A stretch of 64,000 bases of DNA, from NCBI RefSeq assembly GCF_018320785.1, contig NC_054877.1:34060151-34124150 (forward strand), written 5' to 3'. Shown one piece after another: positions 1 to 13,220 of the stretch (positions are counted from its first letter, which is position 1; each line of letters starts with the position of its first letter). The notes under the pieces are model-generated. The model saw only the letters and a list, made by a program, of their open reading frames with translations, did not search any database and was not told the DNA's origin. The translations under genes were made by a program, and so were the position numbers. The DNA comes from Cheilinus undulatus (Eukaryota; Chordata; Actinopteri; Labriformes; Labridae).

Positions 1-1907
1 TTGTCATTTTTTCAAAGTATCTTGAGGAATCAAGCATCAAAGATGTCTTTATCATCCCAAAGATGTGATTTGTATTACAGCTAGTAGTGCCACTCAACCT
101 ATGAACCACCAAATCCACCTCTGTACAGGTACAAAGGTTGCGAAAAGTTCCCTCGATACTGACATGCACAGCAACTAATCAAGTACCCTAGGAATCATGT
201 CAATCTCTGTATTGTCAATCTTCGCCCAGATTTCAACATAAAGGTAAATTTACTGTTCTGAAGGAAACACTATTCATGAAGCTGTTTAAGACTATAATGT
301 TTTGCATTGATATCATTTTCACATTGATGCTGATTTACATATGCACACAATGTAATTCCACAGACAAAATCGGTGAAAGCAGCCTTTAAAAGGCACTTAT
401 GGTCAGAAACTGTATTATTTGATTCCATGGTTGTCTATCCAGCAGCTTCTCCTCTGGGGAGAATCTATTCAAAAACATCACAGGAATCAGTGCTGCAGCC
501 TCTCCATCCATAATGGATTCTGTGGTGGAGGCATGCTGCTTGGATTGGATAGGAAGGGATAGGGGTGATTATTGATTGACTCATCAACAGAGGCCTTACA
601 CTTGCTGGATGCTTCAATTTTAAAAAAATCTCAGAAATAATGAAAAATGCTCTTGAGGTCAGATTCATTCAAAAGTTGTTGCTCTTAAAATACTTGTGTC
701 ACAGCTGTGAAGAGAAAATCTAAAGAAAATCTTCAGTTTTGAAGAAGACATTCCAGTGAATGTTATAAGGAGGTATGTCTTTCGGTGGCAGGGTTCACAC
801 TCAGAGGCAGCACACTGAAAAAGCCTGAAAAAGCAGAAATCAAGGTAAATAATCTGTACTGAAGATTTCAACAGAGGCAGGACAAACAGGCAGGTATAAT
901 CAAAGTTATGTACAGTAAAGAAAAAAATCCAGTGATCTTACCTCTTGTAAGTATGAGAGTGATGTCCATATGTGATGCCTCCAACAGTCAACACTTCTTT
1001 ACAAATGTATAGCAAACTGATAGAAAGTACCTGTAGCCATCATGGGGAAATGGAGAATGTTTTTTTCTTTTTTCTTTTTGCCTTTTAGTAGTTTGGAAAA
1101 TTACCAGGACAACTCCAGTTTAAAAAAAAAAAATCTAATTATAGCCTCTAACTTTCCACTTGAATGTTTGTATTTAAAATTGCCAAAAGTCACCTATGTG
1201 CCACATTGGTTAAGTAATGCTTAGTTTGAATCACTGTGTTTGAAATAGGGCTGTTAATATTAACATGCTATCATTCATGATTAACTTGTTCCCGTAGTCC
1301 TCCAGCGCTTATGTTTACGTGCAGAGGGGTGAAGAGGTAAGTCAGGCACAGCCAGCAGTGATGAGTGAGGAGACAGACCCAGGTCTGCTTAACGGGAATT
1401 TCCTTTTTAAAAAGCTGGCGAATGGAAGTTGAGATGGTACCAAAATTGTAGGTATATCCTGCAGTGATGAACTGTCCTTATACCGAAGCACAACAAGTCT
1501 TAAGAACCACTCAATAGACTTCCTACCCAAAAGAAGTTAATCTGTCGGCTCCCTGTAGCGTCAAACTCTGGGAGAACAGCCGCCACATCTATGTCAATAT
1601 CTTTAAGAATGTCCAGCTCATCTCATCTCAATGTTCATCTCAAGAGTTTGTTGCCGGGCAACCAGAGCAGTTGGCAGCATGAAAGATGCACTCTTAAGTT
1701 ATATCTTGGACCTGTAGAGTTATTTCACAATTAAGTCGACAACATTTGTTGAAACCTGTGAAAACAAAGAAGATGGATGGTCCAGGACACTTCTGAGAGC
1801 AGGAACAGGAAATTTCCTGCTAGCTTAAAAGCTAACAACTGCCAGTAACTGCAGCAGAACACTGCCTGATCAACAGGAGACTACTGAATGCTACCTATTG
1901 AGGTAGC
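1..1907. other. Intergenic, nothing recognised
   Basis: AT-rich non-coding DNA. Open frames here are short, lack splice context and resemble no family I know. No tRNA, miRNA-like hairpin or clear transposon end was recognised. Confidence 0.5.
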
Positions 1908-2165
1908 ATGGGACGGCGCGTCAATACTAGCAGCAAAATAAAGCCCTTCACTTACACCAGAACTGACAGCATGCCCACAGAGCTTATATCTTTCCTGATG
2001 AAGATTATCTGGAGAACAGGGCCCTCGGCGACTGACAGGAGGAGGACGTGGAGCAGCACAACACCTACAGCCAGGGGAGGTGGCAGAGACAGCGCTGTGT
2101 GAGAAGGCAGAAGCGAGAAGGCAAACAAGCTGGGCTGCAGGCTAGGCTAACCTCTGACTTCCATG
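1908..2165 (+). mobile_element. Degenerate non-LTR retrotransposon (LINE) 5' fragment
   Basis: The + strand reads as an Arg/Lys-rich peptide around 2085-2150 (RRQKREGKQAGLQARL). This resembles the basic stretch just before the endonuclease domain of many fish LINE second ORFs. The endonuclease and reverse transcriptase are not visible. A LINE 3' tail lies 0.7 kb downstream (2690-3095), so the two may be ends of one internally deleted copy. The family is inferred, not proven. Confidence 0.35.
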
Positions 2166-2689
2166 CTGCGCACCGAAGCACCATGGGTTTTCTCTGACAG
2201 AAGGAGAGCGTCCTCGCCCGCTGGAAGTGAGTCTGGAGCGCAGCGCTGCGGCATGCAGTCCTGATCAGCAGGAAGAGATCATGGGAGAACTACGAGTTCA
2301 CGCAGGAATAGTATGTAAACAGTGGACTATTTTACCTTTTGGGGTTAATTTATCATCCTTCCAGTATAAGTCCATGATATTATTGCTTCCGCCATTCATT
2401 GAGTACATTAGGAAGTTAAAAGGTGAATGTTTGCTTAAAGGATCTGTGGTTTTATACAAAATTTTTTGGCTAAATATCCCCAAAAGTTGACTTTCCCTCG
2501 TCAATGGCGCCGTTGTAGCTCTGTGACCCACTGACCTCTCGGTGACCCTTTGCTCTTGCTGCAGGATGAGACATAATGTTAACATAGTGATGATTTACGA
2601 TCCGGAGTCCGTGCATTGTGTTATTTTTAAAGAACCGGATGTTCTAAACTTGTGACTTCCATGGTTGGTGCTTTCTGATGACAAATTTA

Positions 2690-3095
2690 CAAGGTTTGGC
2701 AGCAGCCGGTGCTGAAATTGACCTGCAGCGTATCTGAAATGAAGTGGTGAGAAGTGTCAGTTCCAGGCACGCGCCACTGCCGGTCTGGAGTGCCGGCTAT
2801 GGAAATGCTCTGATAGACTAGAGATGCAGTGAAGTGCTCCGCAGCACGATTCCCCAGCTTGCGGAGCAAGCTGTATATGAAAATTGGGGATAAGAGTGGC
2901 CCCACACAAACCTGCCGTACTGAGCATCTTTCTCCCGGTGCCCACTCCCTCACCAGCAGGATAGATAACGTGAGGCTGCGGATTTCTAACCACCGCTTGG
3001 ACGACTGTGTTTGCTGCTACAGAGGAGACAGCCAAACGTAATTTCGTTGCATTTTTACAATGCAATGACAATAAAAGTCTATCTATCTATCAGTG
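2690..3095 (+). mobile_element. Truncated LINE 3' end with TCTA tail
   Basis: The segment ends with the pattern AATTTCGTTGCA...CAATGACAATAAA, followed by a short (TCTA)n run at about 3078-3092. That arrangement, a conserved 3' end plus a tetranucleotide tail, is typical of fish L2/CR1-like LINEs. The upstream part is gene-like in composition but has stops in all frames. It is a dead, 5'-truncated copy. Confidence 0.6.
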
Positions 3096-3299
3096 CCAGT
3101 CCACTGAGACGCTTGCCTATCATCGTACCCCTTAGATATGTTTTTAGCCGACGTAAGCAGCTGAAGGAGCGCTCAGCACTTGCAGTGGATACAAGCATCG
3201 TCAAAACAGCCTTCAGCGTAGTATTAAAGAAGTAGTGAACACGCTAACATTTTTTTTCATCAGTACACTAAATTATCTGACTGAACTGTGATAAAGCAT

Positions 3300-3349
3300 A
3301 ACCTTGCAAAGCAGACAGAAACGGGCGTATCCATCTGCTTTGCAAGGTT
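3300..3349. mobile_element. 50-bp minimal inverted-repeat element
   Basis: Perfect 16-bp inverted repeats, AACCTTGCAAAGCAGA at 3300-3315 and its complement at 3334-3349, enclose an 18-bp spacer. The same terminal sequence begins a longer element at 7634 and ends one at 20734. The spacer also matches the inner side of the 20734 end. This looks like an internal-deletion derivative that kept almost only its termini. Confidence 0.7.
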
Positions 3350-3438
3350 GGTACAGTCTATGATTAAATAGAGATTTGACTCATAACAGGTTTTTTTTTT
3401 TTTTTTTTTGACTTAGGGTTTGTTCAGGCCATCATTTA

Positions 3439-3942
3439 CCAAGGTTAGAATAGTTTTGGGGGTTTTTATTAGCTTTTATTCTTGTTTTCTTTTTACCTCG
3501 TCTTTTAACTTTCAGTTTAGTTTTAAGTAGTTTTTCCTGCTAGGTTACTAGTTTAGTTTAGATTTATTAGTTTTAGTCTTTTTGGCAATATTGGATACCT
3601 GTCAGGGGTGAGACCCAAAAGGGCTCATCACTTTTCATTTCATTTATTCAATTTTAATGTTTGTATACAACTTAAAAAACCAAGAATTACTATTGTGTGA
3701 AGTCTTCTCCAATCAAATCAGAGGATTTTACTCTCTCCAGGCTTGGGCATACATGTTGGTTTTTATGCTGCTGTCAAAGACTAAAACTAAGGAGATACTG
3801 TCTTTGAATTAATTTTATTTTAGTTTGTTTTTGTTTTTTGTTTTTTGAAGCTTAGTTTTTATTTAGTTTCATTAACTGAAATGATTTTTACATTTTAGTT
3901 TTAGTTATTTAGTTATTTTAGTTAACTATAGCAACCTTTGTG
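3439..3942. repeat. TTTAG-rich repeat with inverted ends (MITE-like)
   Basis: The segment is dominated by TTTAGTTTTAG-type sequence. It begins near AAGGTTAGAATAGTT and ends with the complement of AAAGGTTGCTATAGTTAAC, so the ends are loosely inverted. Fish genomes hold many non-autonomous elements of this composition. Boundaries are approximate. Confidence 0.4.
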
Positions 3943-5687
3943 TAGACTCAAAGATCTGGCAGACATAAATCCTGTTATGTTACATGATGCTGCAGACACA
4001 ATTACACTGGCATGGAAGAAAAGTCCCGCTGGAAGCCAGAGGCAACAGCTGTGGCTCCTTTGTGAGTCTGCCACCTCACACATGATGCTTCAGCTTGTTG
4101 AATATTCTTCAGGTTAATCTGTTTTAACAAGAGCATCTAGAGCAGTCACACTGCATTTTTATTTTACACACGCTCATTAAGCAAGGCAGAGGAAAATATA
4201 TGACAGAGAAGGGAAACATCAAGGCTGCAAATGTTTTTCTTAGAGATGTCAGAGCCCTCACTGAGTGCAGAGGAGCTAAAACCAGGCCTGATCCGACCCC
4301 AGACTGTGAACTGAAACGGAGCAAGTGACGGATAAGAAGCCATTTTTTTTTCTGTTTGGTGGTGGGCCAATGGGAGATATCATGTATTTAGTCGATCCCT
4401 GGCGTGGGAATACCTAATTTTTTTGACTGCTGAATATTCATTTCAGTACAAGTAAAAATAAAATTGTTGTCACGCTCACTTCTTACATATAAAGTAGCGA
4501 CGTTGTACTAACTTTATTGCTAATTGGCTAATGGCTGTGTTTACCGTCACATCTATGTATATTTATATACGTTTACATATATATATACACACATCAAATT
4601 ACTATCCATAAAATTTTACATTGCATCTACATGAAACAATAACGATAAATTAAAATTCCTGTGAACCGTGTTCTGGGAAGATTTCCACTGAGTGTTAATT
4701 ATCTTTACAATCAAATGTTATGAAATGATGTGAAAAATGACCTTTGTACTACTCTTTCTGGAGTGTTGTATGCACACAGTGGAGACTAATGGGCCCATCA
4801 CCCCATTCACAGACATAGGGTGGGGAAATTGTATTAATTCTGTTTTTCTTTGAAATGGCTTGGCATCGGGGAAGAGGCAGTAGTACGTTTCAAGCTGTTT
4901 GGGGATATACAGACTCCTGCAGCTATACCAGTTAACACTGGTTATCACTACAGCTATTTCACAAACATTAACCAGATAAAATGAACCCATAAGAGATAAC
5001 AAAGGGGAGTTTTTATTCAGAGAGAGACTGTCAAACAAGGTTAGTATCAAACATTCAAGAAACTGATTCAAGGATCTTTAATTCAATCTTTAATTCAATT
5101 TGAGACTTGAGCTTTTGATCTGAAGAAGACAAGTAATGGAAAAAAGGAGCAAACCAAAGGGAAATATATTAGACAACCTTTTGATTTTTTGTAGCTTAAT
5201 GTTAAAGCACAAGCTTTCTATTTGGTTCTCAGATAAACACAACTTAGATATCTCAACTGAAACTGCAGTTTTTAGCAACAAGATGATTATGATCCAACAA
5301 TAAATCATATCACTTTAACCCACTCATGTATTTTTAAAAGGACTACATACAATCAAGTTTAAATGTTTCCATATGATGCATTGGAAAAGAGTTAACTACC
5401 AAAATTTCAAGTACCTTGGCAGGTTAAAACTGCCAAAAACAACATTAAACAGCACAGAATTAACATGGCATTAGCAGCAGACACATGAGAGGTTTTCAGA
5501 GCAGTAAATCAAACAGCAGCTTTTATCGGGCGTATGTTTGATCAGGTTTAAGGTAAGGCTACTGTGTTACTGGAGAGAGGCCTGTGTGCATCTAGTTAGG
5601 TACCACTGTTGAGATAAGAAGCACAGCATCATCACACACCTCACTTAATCATTGTGTATTCCACTGACAATGATGTGCTGAGCAGGA
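3943..5687. other. Intergenic, nothing recognised
   Basis: AT-rich sequence with a short TA/CA microsatellite near 4555-4595. No supported coding exon, RNA gene or transposon end was seen. The longest open frame (about 117 codons, - strand near 4718-5071) resembles no family and shows no splice context. Confidence 0.45.
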
Positions 5688-6256
5688 TTTAAGGGCGCAT
5701 TCACACCAGAGCTGTTTGGTCCGCTTTAAACAAACTCTGGTCCGTTTCCCTGGATAGTCCGGTTCGTTTCGAGTGGTGTGAAAGCTCACACGAACTCTAG
5801 TGCGGACCAAACAAGCTGACTCTGGTCCGCTTGAAACAGGGAGTCTCGGTCCGCTTCCTAATGAACCCTGGTGCGGTTTGTTAGAGGTGAATTTGATTGC
5901 TGATTTATCCATGTCATGTAAAGGACGACATGCTGGACAACTCACCAACTTGCCGGCTGCTCATAATGCAGAAATGCAAGAGCAGAAACCACAAGACAGT
6001 GTAAATTCTGTGTTTTTTCATTGTTTATGTGGAAGAAAAGACCAGCGGAAGGAGTTTCATCTTCTACGCCTTCTTTTCTTGGTCGCCGTTTGTTTGTGGC
6101 GACAGCGCCCCTAGCAGGCAGAGGTTGTAGGTGTTCAGACTGTTTGGTCCGTTTGACCAAAGAGAGCAGTGTGAAAACGAACCAAACCAAAGGAAAGTGC
6201 AACAATGTTGCCATTTCTGTTCCAAAACGGACCGAGTCCCCTGGACTATCAGGTGT
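5688..6256. mobile_element. Non-autonomous DNA transposon (GGTCCG-rich)
   Basis: The left end reads GGGCGCATTCACACC and the right side carries GGTGTGAACACG, an imperfect inverted match. The interior repeats motifs such as TGTTTGGTCCG, GGTCCGTTT and AACGAACC. This architecture is common in fish MITEs. Superfamily is uncertain; the left flank TTA would suit a PIF/Harbinger-type target. Open frames inside it are incidental. Confidence 0.55.
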
Positions 6257-6602
6257 GAACACGACAAACGAAACTGCATTCAGTGTATGTCTCCACCACT
6301 ATATGATTATATACATTCAAACACATAAACAGGAGACTTAAAAACACCATAAAACTGTGCTCCACACAATGGATGAGGACATGCCAGCAAAGATGAGAAC
6401 CCTATGGTCACATACTGCAGAGTTCTAAAGATCCTAACTGGCTCCACACCTTCTTCCAGTAAAGTACATAGTCTGGTTTACAACCCTGCCAAGGAGGAGA
6501 AAGAAGAAGCTACCATGGCAACCACTAGGGTCATGGCTTGAGCGAAGATCGTTTTTGTTTTAACCCAACAAAAAAGTCCATCCTGCAGCCATGGATGATT
6601 TA

Positions 6603-6850
6603 GGGTGCTTTCACACTAGGGGCCCGGTCCCAGATCCGATTGCACTTGAGCCCAAAGTCTGGTTCGTTTTGGTAGTGTGAATGCAAATGAACCGCACCCA
6701 CTTGGGGTGGGCCCACTTGGGGAGGTGGTCTCGGGCACGATTCAAGTGGACTCTGGCACGGTTCGGATGAGATGTGAATGCAACCGCGCTCGGATACAGA
6801 ACAGAGCGTCATATCAGCTTTATGACATCATCGTAAAAACTAGACTTCTT
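6603..6850. mobile_element. PIF/Harbinger-like element, left end
   Basis: The terminus GGGTGCTTTCACACTAGG follows a TTA trinucleotide. It is closely related to the complete 135-bp element at 20381-20515, including the shared internal GGTTCGTTTTGGTAGTGTG. The matching right terminus was not found before 7634, so this copy is truncated or diverged; the end given is approximate. Confidence 0.6.
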
Positions 6851-7633
6851 TCAACAGCGCAGCAGTTTATTCACATTTTTCCTCAATAAAAAGCGGAAAT
6901 CCTCAGATTCCAGTCAATAAACGGTCTGTTGTGACTCACCTCGCAGATGAACACAAGTTGGAGCCAGTGAGAGGAGTTGCAAAGGCAATAAACGTCTCTT
7001 GTCACCTCAAAAACCGCTGTATCTGCGCAGCGTGAGCCCATTTAGTCCTCTGAGCTGCACGTAGATGTGCAGATACAGAGAGCAAAGTTGCTGGCAACTG
7101 AATGTCCTCCTTGATTTTGCTTGGCAGAGGGATCTCTGCCAACACGTAGAGAGGTATCAGACAGGAAGTGTCTTCCGCCAATGCTAGGAATATGCAGACT
7201 GTGCAGTAGAGTCTGCAATTTTTGGCAAACAAATCTGCCAGCTCTTCAACTATAAGATCTAAGTCCTCAGATAGAGGAGTCTCCAGAGCCCTCAAGAAAT
7301 GATACTTGTTGAGGCTTTTGGCCAGTATTGTTACCACAGGCTGATTTTTATCAGGTCTCTGTGGGCGCTCCTCCTCATAGGGTGGAGATGGTGGGTCCTG
7401 GGGAGGGTCGAAATCCTGCTTTCTTTATTTGCACTCTCTGGCAGCAACCCCTCCTCTGCTTCAAAAAGAGTTAGCAGTAATACTTCTTTGGTGCTGCAGT
7501 AATTTCCTTTGGAGAGGTTGGCCTCTTGAATTTGTCCTGGAGAACCATGGTGGAAATGATTGCAGTTCAGTAATGCGAGAGTCTGGACAATTCTGATGTT
7601 GTCGCTGGAACGATCGACGATCACCTTAACGAT
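6851..7633. other. Unassigned DNA between two transposon copies
   Basis: No gene was recognised. A 111-codon open frame on the - strand (7002-7337) is compositionally normal and leucine-rich, but resembles no family I know. It could be interior sequence of the flanking element or chance. Confidence 0.35.
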
Positions 7634-7870
7634 AACCTTGCAAAGCAGATGGATTCACCCGTTTCCATGTTTCTTACTGGCGAATCCATCTTGCAAAGCT
7701 CCCGTCTGAACCGTTTGGGTCCAGCTAGAAAGTGACAGGACCAATCAGTGACGAGGGGCAGTACTTTTGATTGCGGCAGAGTCATGACGTAAGCAAGCTG
7801 CAACAAGAAGCCACTGCAATTATGGCGGAAGAGATTAGCGTAGATGCTGCTAACGCACATCCTGATGATG
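7634..7870. mobile_element. Inverted-repeat transposon with AACCTTGCAAAGCAGA terminus
   Basis: The left terminus is at 7634-7649. The following roughly 220 bp match, in reverse complement, 20519-20734, for example the shared CCGTTTGGG, AGGACCAATCAG and CAATTATGG blocks. The second terminus of this copy was not located. It has no transposase and is non-autonomous. Confidence 0.65.
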
Positions 7871-7879
7871 GGACGTTCC

Positions 7880-10800
7880 AAATTTCTTCCTCCATCTTTC
7901 CAAATGGTCCTTTAAGGCTAGCTTAGGCTTACCCTTACCCAAACCCTACCAGAAGTGTAATCTGATTCTGTTTTTAAAGATTTAGACTGTATTTCCATCC
8001 TGACAGAGGCGGTGTCTCAAAAGGGGGCATCTGAAGGCTGCATGGGAAAGGAAAAACGTTCTACGAATGATAATTAATCAATTTAAAGGAATATTTTGGT
8101 ATTTGAATGAAGTACTTGATAATAGTTATTATAAAAGCCACGAGATTTTCCGTCCCTTAGGGAATGCTTGAGGAAGCTTGACTGTACAGTGCTACGAATG
8201 AGAGCAGTTAGAGAGGAGAAAACATCAAATTTACAGAAAAATTTAACAATACCACATCTTTATATAAAGCATGGTTTGACTTTCTTTCATACAGTAACAA
8301 GTTTAATAAAATACCTCTACTGGAAAAAAAATCTTATTCTCAGTGAAACGGCTCCAGCAAGAATACACTTGAATGTTGAATTTACTTTCCAATCTCTACA
8401 AATCTGAAGGAGAAAAGTATTGCTGGGTATTTTGTCTCGGTCAGGCGACTCACAGGCTCAGTTAACACTGGACTAAATGTACTCTCCAATGAGAGGATGA
8501 CAGTTTTGTGCTCTCTAAGTATTGGAGCCCCAGCGCTGGGATTAAAAGCTGTGATTGAATTAGACACCCCTGCAGAGGGAAAGAAATGGGATGAAGGGGG
8601 GCTGTGAGGGGACACACAGTTGGATGGCCGTGTGCAGAGAACCAAAAACAGTGAATCTTCTGCCCTCTGACAGAAGTCCTGCTGATGATTTATCACACAC
8701 TAAATCCCCTGTTACCATCTCCACTTCACTGTATACACACTGTGCTGAGAGTCTCTCACTGGGCTGATCTGTGAGCTTAACAATCCTCCGAGCATCAAAT
8801 ATTTTCTCAGAGATCCCCTGAGCTTACACTTATAAAAAAAGCTTTTATTAATTAGTCTTTGCTTTGTAGGAGGGAAAAACACTCATCTGAGTCAGGAGAA
8901 TTAACATATTGTTCTAAATGTGTGCAGAAACACACCTGAGGACTCGTACTGCTGTATGTACTGCTCTGCACTAAATGCTTCAAAATGAAAAATACTACAT
9001 CCTACAAAGGGGATCTTTACATTTCTGTTCAATAAAGAAGTAGATTTCAAATGTTCTATGTATTTGATGTGACTTCCTGGTCACTTTTTTGTGGTTGGGG
9101 TACTCAGACCTGCACCCGTGGCCTCCCATTGACTGTTGTTGTAAGTTGCACATATGCATTAGCTCTGCCTCAAATACAAGAGATAGAAGCTCCAAGGGCA
9201 CACATAAACAAGCACTTGCCAGCAGGAGGCAGCAGTGAAATCTTTTCCATTAACTGAGATGTACAAAGGTATGCACCACTGTGGTAAAAACAACGCTTTC
9301 TGTCAGAAATTGCGCCTGCCTAAATTGTTGAACATATCAAGATTCATGCTAGAAGGACAGTCAGCAAAATGCAGAATAAAAACTAAGTCTTTCTGAATAA
9401 TGCCTTTTGAAAAAATTACAAGAGAGGATAGAGTCCATGACCTCTTTTAGTGATGTGGTTCATCAAGAGCCGACTGTTTCATCTCTCAAACAGCTCTTCA
9501 TTGGGATGCCAGTTTGAGAGGGGTCTGGCTGCAGAACCTGTTTTGAAGTATCTAAGCAGAGCCTGAAGACACATATGTATGATGGATGTGAAATTGAATT
9601 AACATTGAAAGTTCTGATAATACAAAACTTTAGATCAGTTGTTTCTCTGTATTTCAGTGATTTATTTACAACTTCTTCAGTCAGGAACACTCTAGTCATA
9701 CATTTTACCATTTTATTGCAAAATGGATTTAAAGTTTTACTTGGCAGAGAAAGCTCTGCTCAAATTATGCTCCCTGGGTTAGTCAAGCAGCTTGCTTTGA
9801 CTTTCCAGGGAGCGCACAGCTAAAAACCACCATATGGATGGATACATTAATGACATTATGTTCTGAATACAATAAAACTGGTTCAACAGCAATACAAACA
9901 TAGTAGCATGAATCTTAATATGAGGGTGCAACCAGCTTTATGCTTTAAAGGAGGAGGCTGGGGTGGAGGAGGTTAAACTTTGCCAGCAGCAGCGTGGTGC
10001 ATCAGCATACATGCAAGTAGGGATTACTGAGAAGTACGCCATATTTAAATGGACTGCTGTGTTGAGAGAGAGAGCTGTGATTGGCTGTGGGAGATGGGAG
10101 GTGATAACAGGGATCAGCTGGCCATCGGCTGATCACAGCTGGGCGTATGACTACCATGTCCATGAACTAACACTGAGCTTCGTTTACTTTAGCTTATCTG
10201 TAAGAAGATTGCTCTGTGGTTGTTAAATCTATGCGGAAAAATTTGTGGTGTAGCTTATTTCAAAACGAGATCAAATGTAACTCAGCTGTTTTACTTGATC
10301 TAGTTTGAAATTAACCAAAATAAACATTTATTTTATTTTTAATGTGACAAATTTTACACAGTACAGCTCTCAACTTTAATATCATGTCGTATAAACTGTT
10401 AAAGTTTCAGATACGTTCACTTCATGAAGTAACATCAGTATTTAACCAAATAGAAATCACATAAATTTACAAAGGTTTTTAAATCTAATCTGTGATAATC
10501 AATGGACTTGATGATTTTTTTTTTGTCTTCCTATAAAACCACCCATGTTGAAATCGTGGAACAATAGGTACAGCTATAAAACAATTGTTATTAGATGCCT
10601 TGTCAGCTTATATAGTGTTTTACTGTATGGTTAATCCGCTGAAATGCCATCTTAATTTTCCTATAAGGTAAGAGGAAAGAGAATGAAGCCTACATTTATC
10701 CATAACTGAATTCTTGTAGTAGCTAATGTAGTTGCCCAGCTTCTTCTTGTGTCTTTAGTAACAGCTATAAGCATTTCTATAAACATATTCTATCAGCTGA

Positions 10801-12160
10801 GGATCTATACTGACCACAGTGAACATCATCAAGATGTAGTATTAAAAAGATGGCAGTTTACAAGTGAAATAACGCTCCTTCATTAACTCCCTATTGATTT
10901 CTGCCACCAGTACAGACTTTCAGCTGCTGGAGCAGCAGAGACTCGCACTGGCTGTGACATCACATGCACACCCTCTTTACAACAGCTACCGCCACAGTAG
11001 CAATTAGCTTGGATGTAGCTGTAGAAAAGCAGCAGTTAAATCAGACGATGATCGCATTTTTTTAAAAATAAAAACAAGAGCCACGCAGAAAGCTTTTCTT
11101 TCAGAGATGTTTTAGCGCATCTCCTGATAGGCTTTGGAATGTTTTTTAGCCACAGACGAGCGTTAGCCTGTGTAGTTCAGGTTACTACTGCACGTCTACT
11201 ACCACACTTTGTATTGTCGCTCTGATTGGCCTGTTATGAATACAACAGACAGAATGTTCGTCCAATCACCTTATGAGATTTTTCTGAATATATTATCCTG
11301 CCCTTACCAAACACTTTGTTTGGGATGTTTTCAAGATGAATGTGAAGTATATCCATGCAGCGGAAATATGAAGCAGTCTATCTGATGTTTTAGGTTAACA
11401 CCTCTGATTGTTCACTGTCATTAGACTGGGGGTGAAGTCAAGAGGTCTAGTTGGCTGCTTTCGGACTCAATAGGGTTACAGGGTTTGGGCACAGGCTCTT
11501 TTTCACACTTTTAATGCTTTAAAATGTGTAAAACCCAATGACACCTACAAAGGATGACCAATGGCACTAACATATGAAAAAAGAAAATATTGTATTACAA
11601 TCCTGGAGAAGTGACCTCAGTCTGTGTGTTCTCTCTGCTAAAAAAAGAGAGAAAAAAGAAGAAATAAATAAAAACATCATCAACTACCTTGCAGAAAGTT
11701 ATTCTCCAAATTTCAGAATAGGGCAAAAAAAATTATAATTAAATTTTTTCATCTTTTAAACTGGGTCCTGATCATATCCTTTTTAAGCTCTTATTTTATT
11801 ATTGACTTGATTTAGGTGCCTTTTTGTTTTGTCTTTGACTTGGGATTAATGGGATAGTGACATATACGGCCCATATTCCCTCTTCACACGCACACATGGG
11901 ATCCAAGTCTTCCTCGCGTTGAAGCAATTTCAGCTTTAATCTTCACAGTGTGTCACTATGACGTCTCTCAATGTGGAAAAGTAATAGAATGCTTGTTGAC
12001 AAGGTGTGGATTGTCTGTAGGATCCCACTCAAAGATAATGGAAGTGTGACTCTGTGACTGTGTGTTAGAGAGTATGTGCCATTTAGAGAAAAAAAAATGG
12101 AAGGGTGTTGAAATTGAGCAGTGATGAAGAAAAGCGACTAGAGGCTACAAAGATGCTCTG
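7880..12160. other. Long intergenic stretch, nothing firm
   Basis: No exon could be supported and no transposon ends were recognised with confidence. Composition is ordinary for the window. Conserved non-coding enhancers cannot be seen from one sequence. Confidence 0.4.
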
Positions 12161-12384
12161 GTGAAGAGAGAGAGGGAGAGAGAGAGTGGTGGAGGGCAGA
12201 TCGGGGGTTGAAAATGCAGGAAGCCAGAGCAGCTGTGACGCACTGGAACAACAAGGCAGTCGGGAGAAAGTGCCGTGAAAACTCAGACTACGATGCAGAA
12301 ACACAGGAGGACCAAAGATCTTGTCACTTTTCTTCCCATCTTGTCCATCCTGTAGATAAAAAGAGGAGGACACACTCAAACTCA
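12160..12384 (+). other. Possible 5' non-coding exon of nmur1
   Basis: A GA-rich tract (12165-12186) leads into mixed sequence ending at a very good donor, CTCAG|GTATGTG at 12384/12385. The nmur1 coding exon has a splice acceptor at 17071-17073, upstream of its ATG, so at least one upstream non-coding exon is required. This is the best donor noticed in the upstream interval, but transcript evidence is lacking. Confidence 0.25.
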
Positions 12385-13216
12385 GGTATGTGTTTTCTTG
12401 TCTCACAGAAAGTTATCTTTAAAAAATCAGAGCATTTGAAGTGGATAAACAAATCCAGAGTGGGAATTTAAACAAAGAATTTACAGGAGTCTGTGGTCTG
12501 CTGAGCAATAAATCCTATTTAGACAGCACTGTTACCCTTAAACTACATTCCCTACATATATGAACATTATAGGGAGCATTTTTAACTTCATACTTAAAGA
12601 TGCTTTATATCTCAGACAGAAAGGTCCATATCATCATAAAACGCTCAGTATGATAAATAACATACAAAGACTGAGATCATAAGAAAGAGGGATGAGATTC
12701 TAAAAGTTTACATTGACTTTGTTTGAAAACTTTAAAATCTTAGGAAAAATACATTGAGTTGCTAAGTTTGGGCTGAGCTAAAGGTATTATGATTTAGATT
12801 CAGATAATCCACCTATGAATTTGTATGTTAAGTTTCTAAGTGCAGCACTGAATGTTAAAGCATTATTACGGATAAACTGCTTGCACTTGTCTTTGTGGTA
12901 CTTTGATTAGAGGTTCATCATTTAATACCACCTGAAGCATTTACATTACTGCTCAGTAGGTGAGCAGAACAGAGTCAGCTCCAAAGTCATAAACTGAGCT
13001 ATAAAAAGCTCCGTTTGTGCATACATTATACGGCATCATCATAAGTGATGTTTAATGTTTCCTTGAATATTTTGTAGTCATTTCAGTCAGTCAAATCTTC
13101 TTAGTCAATCAAGCATTTACTATGGCAGCATAAGATGCTTGGCATCAGGCTCAGACCACATCACTTCTTACAGATTTATTTCACATGCAGAATTTGAGGA
13201 GTGATGAGATAACACC
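12385..13216. other. Non-coding stretch, nothing recognised
   Basis: AT-rich; possible intron of nmur1 if the upstream exon at 12384 is real. No repeat or coding signature was recognised. Confidence 0.4.
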
Positions 13217-13220
13217 TTAA

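Noticed and set aside
4718-5071. 117-codon - strand open frame
   Set aside because: It resembles no family and has no supporting exon signals; such lengths are expected by chance in 64 kb.
7002-7337. 111-codon - strand frame near Harbinger-like ends, considered as a transposon accessory protein
   Set aside because: No MYB or nuclease motif is visible, and the element's right end is missing, so the link cannot be supported.
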